The notes beneath the pieces were generated by a model. The model did not search any database. It saw nothing but the letters and a program-made list of their open reading frames with translations, and was not told where the DNA came from. The translations under genes and the position numbers were made by a program. DNA of 64,000 bases from Novosphingobium sp. SG707. Its GTDB lineage: Bacteria > Pseudomonadota > Alphaproteobacteria > Sphingomonadales > Sphingomonadaceae. The stretch lies in contig NZ_JAAZQL010000003.1 of NCBI RefSeq assembly GCF_012275515.1, positions 440,833 through 504,832 on the forward strand. The letters are read 5' to 3'. How positions within the stretch are numbered: the first letter of the stretch is position 1; each line of letters opens with the position of its first letter. Shown here one piece after another: positions 7,739 to 15,158 of the stretch.

Positions 7739-9202
7739 TCAATTGCCAAATGTTGAACCGTTCTGGGCGGGTGTGTCAACGGTGCGCGTGGGTTGGCCCG
7801 CGCCCTGCACCTTGTCCACGCCCCAGTCGCTCAGCGTTCCGCGCGCTTCGCGATAGTGGATTTCGGGGTCATACAGCGTGCCCGCATCCAGCCCCAGATC
7901 CTTGCCCGATACCCGCCCCATGGCCGAGAGCAGCGAGAAGCCCGCAACATAGGCATTGCGCCGCGCGGTCACCAATTGCACCTGCGCGTTTACCAGTTCC
8001 TGTTCGGCATTGAGAATATCCAGCACGGTGCGGTTGCCCACGCTGTTCTCCGCCTTCACCCCGCGCAGCGAGAGTTCGGCCGCCTCCACCGCCGTCTGGC
8101 TGGCGGTGATGATTTCATTGGCGGCGCGATAATTGGAAAAAGAGGCCCGCACATTGGCGATCACCTGCCGCTCGGTGGCGATTTCGGTGTCCAGCGCCTG
8201 CCCTTCGCGGGCCTGCGCCTGCTTGATCTGGGCGCTGGGCCGCCCGCCCTGATAGAGCGGGATCGTCGCGCGGATGCTCACATCCGCCGTCGCCGCTGAT
8301 TGGGCGATGGGGAAAGGAAAATTGCCGCGCAGCGCCAGTTGGCCCAGATAATCAGTATAATTGCCATTGGCGATCATGCTGACCTTGGGCAGACGCGCGG
8401 CGCGGGCCACATCGCTGTCAAAGCCAGCGGCCTTGCTGCGCTCGCGCGCGGCGGCCAGATCCGGGTTGGCATCCAGCGCCAGACCGACCGCGTCATCGGG
8501 CGTCGCGGGCAAGGCGGGCAAAGGCGGCGGCGGGGTCAATTCGCCCGCCTCATGGCCGATGATCTGGATATAGGTTTCGCGCGCCTGCACCAGACTGGCC
8601 TCGGCGCTGCGCAGATTGCCCTGCGCCACGGCCAGGCGGGATTGCGACTGCGCCACGTCGGTCTTGGTCACATCGCCGATCTGAAACCGGTCGCTGGTGG
8701 CCTTCAGATTGGTCACCAGCGTCTGCACCTGCGCCCGATTGAGCCGCACGATGGCCTCGGTGCGGATCACATCCAGATAGGCGGTGACGGCCTGCGTAAA
8801 CACGCCGGCCTCGGTCGAGCGCAGATCGTTGCGCCCGGCGATCACCCGCGTGTCGGCGGCGCGGATCGCATTCTTCACCCCGCCCCCACTGTACAGCGGA
8901 ACCGTCAGCGTGCCGACCGCCGTGACCATGCGCGGCATATCGGTGGTCGAAGCGGTATTTTGGCGGACATATTCGGTTTCATTGGCCGTGACGTTCAGCG
9001 AGGGCAGGCCATCGGCCCGCGCCAGCGGCACACCCGCATCGGCGGCGCGCAATTGCTCGCGGGCGCCCAGCAGGGTGGGGTTGCTGGCATAGGTTGCGGC
9101 CAGCGCGCTGCGCAGATCCTCGGCATGGAGCATCGGCGCCACAAGAACCATGGCCGGGCACCCCAAAAGCAGAAGCTTGCGCGTTACCCGGCCATCGATC
9201 AT
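7739..9202 (-). CDS. tolC: TolC-family outer-membrane efflux/type I secretion protein
   Basis: A 487-residue outer-membrane channel. A signal peptide spans residues 1-27 (ending MLHAED). Two outer-membrane efflux protein repeats follow, with the alternating heptad-rich helical stretches of the periplasmic tunnel (ATSDRFQIGDVTKTDVAQSQ in the first half, ANEIITASQTAVEAAELSL in the second). The family partner is an inner-membrane pump or ABC exporter plus adaptor, none of which is encoded nearby. The ATG overlaps the stop of the Pcm-like gene by one base (TGATG), a conserved-looking pairing. Confidence 0.92.
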   Translation of the reverse strand: MIDGRVTRKLLLLGCPAMVLVAPMLHAEDLRSALAATYASNPTLLGAREQLRAADAGVPLARADGLPSLNVTANETEYVRQNTASTTDMPRMVTAVGTLTVPLYSGGGVKNAIRAADTRVIAGRNDLRSTEAGVFTQAVTAYLDVIRTEAIVRLNRAQVQTLVTNLKATSDRFQIGDVTKTDVAQSQSRLAVAQGNLRSAEASLVQARETYIQIIGHEAGELTPPPPLPALPATPDDAVGLALDANPDLAAARERSKAAGFDSDVARAARLPKVSMIANGNYTDYLGQLALRGNFPFPIAQSAATADVSIRATIPLYQGGRPSAQIKQAQAREGQALDTEIATERQVIANVRASFSNYRAANEIITASQTAVEAAELSLRGVKAENSVGNRTVLDILNAEQELVNAQVQLVTARRNAYVAGFSLLSAMGRVSGKDLGLDAGTLYDPEIHYREARGTLSDWGVDKVQGAGQPTRTVDTPAQNGSTFGN

Positions 9203-9807
9203 CAGAAACTCCAGTGTTTGGGCGCGGCCAGCTCGGCAATCGCGGGAATGCCAAGATCGGCCAGCGTGATATAGGATACGGCGCCCGCCACCTTGCGGCC
9301 CAGCGCCAGACGCGAAACGCCCTTGTCGACCAGGCCCGTGACGATGCGGCCATCGGCGGCCAGCGCATCGCTCAGCACAGCGGGCACTTCGCCCGCTGCG
9401 CCGTCGATCAGGATCAACGTGTAGCCCGAGCCCGGCAGACCCTTGGCCAGATCGGCGGCGTCCACCTTGTCCACGCTGCCCGCAAGGCGCGCGACCACGG
9501 CGGCGAGGTAATCGCTGCCCGCCGTCACGACCAGAACCTTGTCCTGCTCGGTGGGTTCGGCAGCGCCCAGCACCTTGCCATGGAACAGCGGCGCGGGCAG
9601 CGCACGGCCATTGCCCAGCGGCACGGCGCGGTCGATATACGCCGCCGCGCGGTTGGCGGCGGGCACGTAATCCTCACGCGCGACACTGGCCAGAGCCGAC
9701 AGCACCCACGGCTCATTCACGCCGCAAGTGCGCAGCTGGCTGTCGATCATGGCGCGGCGGGCGGTGCCTGCCTCGGCGCCTTGGGGTGCGTAGTGGATTT
9801 CGCTCAT
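9202..9807 (-). CDS. Pcm-like protein with degenerate SAM-binding motif
   Basis: A 201-residue protein of the protein-L-isoaspartate O-methyltransferase family by overall layout: an RRAMIDSQLRTCGVNEPWVL N-terminus, then REDYVPAANRAAAYIDRAVPLGNGRAL. Canonical motif I (GTGSGY) reads TAGSDY here, losing two glycines, and the acidic SAM-ribose ligand region is shortened. Activity is therefore doubtful; it may have a non-catalytic role. ATG at 9807 (MSEIHYAPQ) was chosen over an upstream in-frame start seven codons earlier. It is coupled to tolC downstream. Confidence 0.8.
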   Translation of the reverse strand: MSEIHYAPQGAEAGTARRAMIDSQLRTCGVNEPWVLSALASVAREDYVPAANRAAAYIDRAVPLGNGRALPAPLFHGKVLGAAEPTEQDKVLVVTAGSDYLAAVVARLAGSVDKVDAADLAKGLPGSGYTLILIDGAAGEVPAVLSDALAADGRIVTGLVDKGVSRLALGRKVAGAVSYITLADLGIPAIAELAAPKHWSF

Positions 9808-9832
9808 GCCATCACAATCCTTGACCAAGGCC

Positions 9833-9860
9833 GTATTACATACATAACACAGTAATGCAA
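9833..9860 (-). promoter_or_regulatory. Candidate sigma-70-like promoter for the pcm-like/tolC operon
   Basis: On the minus strand TTGCAT (9860-9855) and TAATAC (9838-9833) are separated by 16 bases, about 25 bases upstream of the ATG at 9807. The 295-base gap 9808-10102 between this operon and divergent fumA is locally AT-richer around this site. It otherwise shows only a TTGACA at 9928-9933 on the plus strand, which lacks a good -10 partner. Confidence 0.4.
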
Positions 9861-10102
9861 TAGGCCAGACCTGTGTTCATTTATCGCGCGCGCTTCTAGG
9901 GCAAACGCCCCGCCAAAGCCAAGCGCTTTGACACGGGAATCCGGGCAATTTCACCACAAGCGGCACCGACTTTTGTCATAACCGCCGCTTTACCCTTGGC
10001 GAAGGGGGGCAATCATGCCTATGGACCGCCCCAACCGATCATACGAATGCGCCTTGGCCCCCCTTCCCTTGTGGCCCAAGGCCCAGAGCGAAGGAGCGCC
10101 CC

Positions 10103-11623
10103 ATGGCCGAATTGGTGACCATCAAGGAACAGGATCTGATCGACAGCGTGGCCGATGCGCTGCAATATATCAGCTACTATCACCCGATGGACTATATCCG
10201 CGCCTTGGGCGACGCATACGAGGCCGAACAGGGCCCCGCCGCCAAGGACGCCATCGCCCAGATCCTGACCAACAGCCGCATGTGCGCCGAAGGGCATCGC
10301 CCGATCTGTCAGGACACCGGCATCGTCAATGTGTTCATCCAGTGGGGCCAGAACTGCATTCTGGAATCCGAGATGAGCCTGCAGGAAGTTGTCGATGAGG
10401 GCGTGCGCCGCGCCTATAACAACCCCGACAACAAGCTGCGCGCCTCGGTGCTGGCCGATCCGGCCTTTACCCGCCGCAACACGCGCGACAACACGCCCTG
10501 CGTTCTCCATGTCGATATGGTCAAGGGCAGCAAGATCCATGTGGACGTGGCGGCCAAGGGCGGCGGGTCCGAAAACAAGTCGAAGTTCAAGATGATGAAC
10601 CCGTCGGATTCGATCGTCGACTGGGTGCTGGAAATGCTGCCCCAGATGGGCGCTGGCTGGTGCCCGCCGGGCATGCTGGGCATCGGCATCGGCGGCACGG
10701 CCGAACATTGCGTGCTGCTGGCCAAAAAGGCGTTGATGGAACAGATCGACATGGCCCAGCTCAAGCAGCGCGGGCCGCAGAACGATCTGGAAGCTTTGCG
10801 CATCGAGATCTTCGACAAGGTCAACGCGCTGGGCATCGGCGCGCAGGGTCTCGGCGGTCTGGCCACGATCCTCGACGTCAAGATCATGGACGCCCCCTGC
10901 CACGCGGCGGGCAAGCCGGTGGCGATGATCCCCAATTGCGCCGCCACGCGCCACGCTCACTTCACGCTGGACGGCAGCGGGCCTTCGTATCTGGAAACGC
11001 CCAAGCTGGATCAGTGGCCGCAGGTTCACTGGACCCCCGATGCGGCGGCCAAGCGCGTCAATCTCGACACGCTGACGGCCGAGGAAGTGCAGAGCTGGAA
11101 GCAGGGCGACCGCCTGCTGCTCAACGGCAAGATGCTGACCGGCCGCGATGCTGCGCACAAGCGGATCAAGGATATGCTGGCCAAGGGCGAGGAACTGCCC
11201 GTCGATTTCAAAGGCCGCGTGATCTATTACGTCGGCCCCGTCGACCCGGTGCGCGAAGAAGTCGTCGGCCCCGCCGGCCCCACCACCGCCACCCGCATGG
11301 ACAGCTTCTCCGACCTCATGCTCGACCTGGGCCTGCTGGCCAGCGTGGGCAAGGCCGAGCGCGGCCCCAAGGCGACCGAATCCATCGCCAAACACAAGAG
11401 CGCCTATCTGATGGCGGTCGGCGGCGCGGCCTATCTCGTCGCCCGCGCGATCAAGGAATCCAAGGTTGTGGGCTTTGCCGATCTGGGCATGGAGGCGATC
11501 TATGAATTCACCGTCGAGGATATGCCGGTGACCGTCGCCGTCGATTCCGAGGGCAAGAATGTCCACCAGCTCGCCCCGTTGGTGTGGAAGGAAAAGATCG
11601 CGGCTGAGGGGTTGTTGGTCTAA
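10103..11623 (+). CDS. fumA: Fumarate hydratase class I ([4Fe-4S])
   Basis: A 506-residue iron-sulfur fumarase converting fumarate and malate in the TCA cycle. The N-terminal alpha domain contains RPICQDTG, GIGIGGTAEHC and PNCAATRH, which supply the three cluster cysteines. The C-terminal beta domain contains GPTTATRMD. Length and layout match the single-chain class I enzyme. ATG at 10103 is preceded by AGGAG. An oxygen-sensitive fumarase fits an organism with a full SUF system. Repeat element B begins 7 bases after the stop and may supply the terminator. Confidence 0.95.
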   Translation: MAELVTIKEQDLIDSVADALQYISYYHPMDYIRALGDAYEAEQGPAAKDAIAQILTNSRMCAEGHRPICQDTGIVNVFIQWGQNCILESEMSLQEVVDEGVRRAYNNPDNKLRASVLADPAFTRRNTRDNTPCVLHVDMVKGSKIHVDVAAKGGGSENKSKFKMMNPSDSIVDWVLEMLPQMGAGWCPPGMLGIGIGGTAEHCVLLAKKALMEQIDMAQLKQRGPQNDLEALRIEIFDKVNALGIGAQGLGGLATILDVKIMDAPCHAAGKPVAMIPNCAATRHAHFTLDGSGPSYLETPKLDQWPQVHWTPDAAAKRVNLDTLTAEEVQSWKQGDRLLLNGKMLTGRDAAHKRIKDMLAKGEELPVDFKGRVIYYVGPVDPVREEVVGPAGPTTATRMDSFSDLMLDLGLLASVGKAERGPKATESIAKHKSAYLMAVGGAAYLVARAIKESKVVGFADLGMEAIYEFTVEDMPVTVAVDSEGKNVHQLAPLVWKEKIAAEGLLV

Positions 11624-11630
11624 GATATTT

Positions 11631-11848
11631 TGCCTCCGGCGGGCAAAGGGACTCGGTCCCTTTGCAATCCCGTTAATGGGTTGCGCGTGGTTTGCAGCGA
11701 TGCGGATCGGGCGATGAAATGAAGGCCTGCGGCGCTACATAAAAGCGCCGCAGGCTTTTTCATGTCGAACGGTGCGTCCGACACCCCTCCGCCGAACCCG
11801 TGGCGCAACGCAGACAGTAATGGGAGCGCGAGGGACTAGTCCCTCGCA
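11631..11848 (+). repeat. Intergenic repeat element B (H1-H2-H3, forward)
   Basis: A 218-bp copy in forward orientation, starting 7 bases after the fumA stop. H1: TGCCTCCGGCGGGC then the CAAAGGGA/TCCCTTTG hairpin. H2: GCCTGCGGCGC and GCGCCGCAGGC around 11724-11755 with a short TACATAAAA loop, followed by TTTTT, so this copy looks like a true intrinsic terminator. Then a CGTCCGACACC...GCAACGCAGACAG block, and H3, a perfect palindrome GCGAGGGACTAGTCCCTCGC. The ACTAGT core of H3 differs from the TCTAGA core of copies C, D, F and G but preserves pairing. Confidence 0.9.
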
Positions 11849-11880
11849 TTTCTCCCTTAATTCCCCTAACCCCTTCCCCC

Positions 11881-12609
11881 ATGGCCATCCTGTTCCACAT
11901 CTCCGACCTGCATTTCGGCGCCGAGGACCGCGCCGCTCTCGACTGGCTCAAACAGGAGATTGCGCAGGAAAAGCCCGACGCGGTGATCTGCACCGGCGAC
12001 CTGACGATGCGCGGCACCGTGCGCGAATTCGACGCGGCGGGCGAATATCTGCTTGGCCTTGGCATTCCGGTCAGCATCGAGCCGGGCAACCACGATATGC
12101 CTTATTACTGGGAGATGGTGAGCCGTTTGCGCCGCCCCTTTGCCCGGTTTGAGGCGTTGCGGGCGCGGGCGCATTCGGACCTGCCGCTGGGCGATGTAAC
12201 GCTGGCCTCGCTGCCCACGGTGACGCCGGCGCAATGGCGGATCAACTGGTCGAAGGGCTGCGTGAAACAGCCTGCCCTCAATGCGGCGCTGCGCAGGCTT
12301 GAGGGCGCGCAGGGGTTGAAGCTGGCGGCCTGCCATCATCCGCTGGTCGATGCCGATACGCATGGCACGGGATCGACGCGTGGCGGGCGGCGGGCGCTGG
12401 CGGCGCTGGCGGGCGCAGGGGTGAGCGCGGTGCTCTCGGGCCATGTGCATGACCCCTTCGACCTGAATGTCGAAACCGAAAACGGCCCTATCCGCATCAT
12501 CGGCGCTGGCACTTTGTCCGAGCGCACAAGGGCCACATTGCCCAGCTATAACCGGCTGGATTATACGCCCGAAACGGGCCTGAACGTGACGGTTCGGGCG
12601 GCAGGATAA
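11881..12609 (+). CDS. Metallophosphoesterase (CpdA-like)
   Basis: A 242-residue calcineurin-like phosphoesterase. All five metal motifs are present: SDLHFG (residues 8-13), TGDLTMRG, GNHD, HHPL, and GHVHDPF near residue 190. The class includes 3',5'-cAMP phosphodiesterases and related hydrolases; the compact length without extra domains resembles CpdA. The substrate is not determinable here. The upstream gap is occupied by repeat element B, so the promoter is probably in 11849-11880 or within the repeat. Confidence 0.88.
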   Translation: MAILFHISDLHFGAEDRAALDWLKQEIAQEKPDAVICTGDLTMRGTVREFDAAGEYLLGLGIPVSIEPGNHDMPYYWEMVSRLRRPFARFEALRARAHSDLPLGDVTLASLPTVTPAQWRINWSKGCVKQPALNAALRRLEGAQGLKLAACHHPLVDADTHGTGSTRGGRRALAALAGAGVSAVLSGHVHDPFDLNVETENGPIRIIGAGTLSERTRATLPSYNRLDYTPETGLNVTVRAAG

Positions 12610-12631
12610 TCCCGCCGCCCAAATTCCCGTT

Positions 12632-13321
12632 TTACTGACCGCGCGCGGCGTTCACCTGTTCCTGGGTGATCGGCACGATCTTGATTTCCACGCGGCGGTT
12701 CTTCGCGCGCCCCTCGGGCGTGGCATTGTCGGCCACCGGCATGGTCGCGCCATAACCCTGCGTGCGGATGCGCGCCTGCGACACGCCCTGCGTGCCGAGA
12801 TAATCGCCCACCGTGCGCGCACGATTTTCCGACAGCGTCTGGTTCAACTGGGCGCTGCCGGTGGAATCGGTGTGGCCATAGACGTCGATCAGGCTGTTGG
12901 GATAATCCTTCAGGCTCTGCGCGATCTTGTCCAGCGTGGGGCGGAAATGCGGCTGGAGCATATAGGAGCCGGTGTCGAAGGTCACGCCGTCAGGCAGGCT
13001 GAGCATGATCGAGCGGCCATCGTCGGACGGGCGGATGTCCACCCCGGTGCCCGCCGTCTGTTCGCGCAACTGCTTGATCTGCTTGTCGCGTTCATAGCCG
13101 ATGGCGCCGCCCGCGACGCCGCCGATGCCTGCGCCGATGATGCGGCCCGTGCCGCCCCCGATCAGCCCGCCCAGCAACATGCCGCCCAGCGCGCCCGCGC
13201 CCGCGCCAATGGCGGTGCGCGACACTTTCTGCTGTCCGGTGTTGGGATCGGTCACGCAACCCGAAGTCGCCAGCAGCGCGGCAACGGCGATCCCGGCGGT
13301 GGCAAGGCGTGCTTTGGTCAT
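12632..13321 (-). CDS. OmpA-family lipoprotein with glycine-zipper
   Basis: A 229-residue lipoprotein. Signal peptide with lipobox TSGC (Cys22). Residues 40-78 form a glycine-zipper stretch (repeated GAGAG, GGLIGGG, GIGGVAGG). The C-terminal OmpA domain (about 110-220) has TFDTGSYMLQP, YGHTDSTGS, NRARTV and GRAKNRRVEI, which bind peptidoglycan. The layout resembles YiaD/SlyB-like envelope-anchoring lipoproteins. It is divergent from the CorC-type gene across a 200-base gap. Confidence 0.9.
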   Translation of the reverse strand: MTKARLATAGIAVAALLATSGCVTDPNTGQQKVSRTAIGAGAGALGGMLLGGLIGGGTGRIIGAGIGGVAGGAIGYERDKQIKQLREQTAGTGVDIRPSDDGRSIMLSLPDGVTFDTGSYMLQPHFRPTLDKIAQSLKDYPNSLIDVYGHTDSTGSAQLNQTLSENRARTVGDYLGTQGVSQARIRTQGYGATMPVADNATPEGRAKNRRVEIKIVPITQEQVNAARGQ

Positions 13322-13521
13322 GAAAATCTCTCCATGGTTGACTGACCGCGCATGGCGGCCAATGCTGTCCGTATGGGCCGCGTTTGGACCGGGACGGCTG
13401 AATCTAGCATTGCTGAACAGCGCCCGCCAAGGATTTGTAACAGATTTGTATCGGCATTTGTTTGCCTGGCTCTTCGCGCGCCCCCTTCGCCTTTGCGAAC
13501 AAAGCTGCTAGGGATGGTCTT

Positions 13522-14832
13522 GTGACACCCTTTCCCTGGATAGATGTACTTGTCATTGGCGGGCTTATTGTCCTCAATGGCGTGTTTGCCATGTCGGAGC
13601 TGGCAATTGTTTCGGCGCGCACGGCAAAATTGCGGGTGCTGGCCGATCGCGGCAACCGGGGCGCGCAGGCCGCGCTTGATCTGACGGCGGATCCGGGCAA
13701 GCTGCTTTCCACCGCGCAGATCGGCATCACGCTGGTCGCCGTGGTCACGGGCGCCTTTTCCGAGGCCAGCCTGTCGACCCCTGTGGCCGAACGCATCGCG
13801 CATTGGGGCATCCCGCTGGCCTATGCCGACCGTCTGGCCAGCGTGCTGGTGCTGGGGCTCACCACCTTTGTCAGCCTGATCATCGGTGAACTGGTGCCCA
13901 AACAGGTGGCGCTGGCCCATGCCGAGCGGATCGCGATCATCGCTTCGCCGCCCATGGCCATGATGGCGCGGGCCACGGCGCCGCTGGTCTGGCTGCTGCG
14001 CGTGTCCTCCGATGCGATCCTTGGCCTGATCGGGGTGAAAACCGGCGAGGAGCAGCAGGTGACCGCCGAGGAAATCCACCTCGTCTTTGCCGAGGCCACG
14101 CGCTCGGGCGTGATCGAGGAGGAGGAGCGCGCGATCATGACCGGCATCATGCGCCTTGCCGAACGCCCCGTGCGCGAGGTGATGACGCCGCGCACCGAAA
14201 TGGACTGGATCGAACGCGGGGCGAGCGAATCGGATGTGCGCGCCGCCATTGCCGAAAGCCCGCATTCGCTGCTGCCCGTGACCGATGGCGCGGTCGACAA
14301 TATCGTCGGCGTCATCAAGGTGCGCGAGGTGCTGGCGCAATTGCTGGCCGGCGGGCCGCTGGATCTGGAAAGCCTGATCCACAAGGCCGAAATCGTGCCG
14401 GATCAGATCGACGCGATGGACGCGCTGCGCGTGCTGCAAAATTCCGGCCTGTCGATGGCGCTGGTGCATGACGAATATGGCCATCTCGAAGGCATAGTTA
14501 CCCCCGCTGACCTGCTCTCGGCCATCGCGGGCCATTTCGCCTCCTATCAGGACGAAGGTGACAGCCCGCTGGTGGTCACGCGCGAGGATGGCTCGCTGCT
14601 GATCTCTGGCGCCTTGCCCGCCGATTCGCTGGGCGACCGCTTTGGCATCGAAGTGCCGGAAACGCGCGATTATGCCACGGTGGCGGGCTATGCTCTTTCC
14701 ATCCTGAAGCGTTTGCCCAAGGAGGGGGATCATTTCGTCGATCAGGGTTGGCGCTGGGAGATTGTCGATATGGACCGGCGCAAGATTGATAAATTGCTGG
14801 CGAGCAGGGTTGAGGTTTTGGAAGAAGGTTAA
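13522..14832 (+). CDS. CorC/HlyC-type transporter (DUF21-CBS-CorC)
   Basis: A 436-residue membrane protein. The DUF21/CNNM transmembrane domain covers about residues 1-190 (MSELAIVSARTAKL). Two CBS domains follow (about 205-325; REVMTPRTEMDW, HDEYGHLEGIVTPADLL). A CorC_HlyC C-terminal domain completes it. Family members act in divalent-cation efflux, mainly Mg/Co; the hemolysin label is historical. The GTG at 13522 was chosen because the first TM helix starts just after it and AGGGA lies upstream; a TTG-led extension to 13462 is unlikely. Confidence 0.88.
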   Translation: MTPFPWIDVLVIGGLIVLNGVFAMSELAIVSARTAKLRVLADRGNRGAQAALDLTADPGKLLSTAQIGITLVAVVTGAFSEASLSTPVAERIAHWGIPLAYADRLASVLVLGLTTFVSLIIGELVPKQVALAHAERIAIIASPPMAMMARATAPLVWLLRVSSDAILGLIGVKTGEEQQVTAEEIHLVFAEATRSGVIEEEERAIMTGIMRLAERPVREVMTPRTEMDWIERGASESDVRAAIAESPHSLLPVTDGAVDNIVGVIKVREVLAQLLAGGPLDLESLIHKAEIVPDQIDAMDALRVLQNSGLSMALVHDEYGHLEGIVTPADLLSAIAGHFASYQDEGDSPLVVTREDGSLLISGALPADSLGDRFGIEVPETRDYATVAGYALSILKRLPKEGDHFVDQGWRWEIVDMDRRKIDKLLASRVEVLEEG

Positions 14833-14843
14833 GGGAGTTTAGA

Positions 14844-15063
14844 TGCGAGGGTCTAGACCCTCGCGCTCCCGATACTGCCTGCGTTGCGCTACGGGTTCGG
14901 CGTTTGGTGTCGGACGCGCCGTTTGAAAATAGAAGGCCTGCGGCGCACACAGCGATGAGTTCGCCGCGCCGCAGGCCTTCATAATATTCCCCGCCCCTGC
15001 CAACCACACGCCACCCCATTAATGGGATTGCAAAGGGACGAGTCCCTTTGCCCGCCGGAGGCA
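14844..15063 (-). repeat. Intergenic repeat element C (reverse orientation)
   Basis: A 220-bp copy in reverse orientation, starting 11 bases after the CorC-gene stop. On the plus strand H3 (TGCGAGGGTCTAGACCCTCGC) comes first, then the GTCTGCGTTGCG-type block, H2 (AAGGCCTGCGGCGC/GCGCCGCAGGCCTT) and H1 ending CCGCCGGAGGCA. In H2 the fourth pair is G-C where copies D and G have A-T on matching sides, so pairing is kept. The 326-base gap before ileS holds this element and about 95 bases with no clear promoter. Confidence 0.9.
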
Positions 15064-15158
15064 AAACTCCACCGGCCCAAAATCACAAATCAAATCGCAC
15101 CCCTCACCATCATCAAGATTTGCGGAAATCCTGCCGAATCGCTAAGGCCTGCGCCGTC

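Noticed and set aside
10015..10102. A short leader ORF before fumA
   Set aside because: It runs into the fumA coding region in another frame, has no ribosome site, and has Arg/Pro-rich composition typical of chance frames here.
13462..13521. An N-terminal extension of the CorC-type protein from a TTG
   Set aside because: The extension is Arg/Ala/Phe-rich and not part of the DUF21 domain; GTG at 13522 has AGGGA upstream and begins at the first membrane helix.
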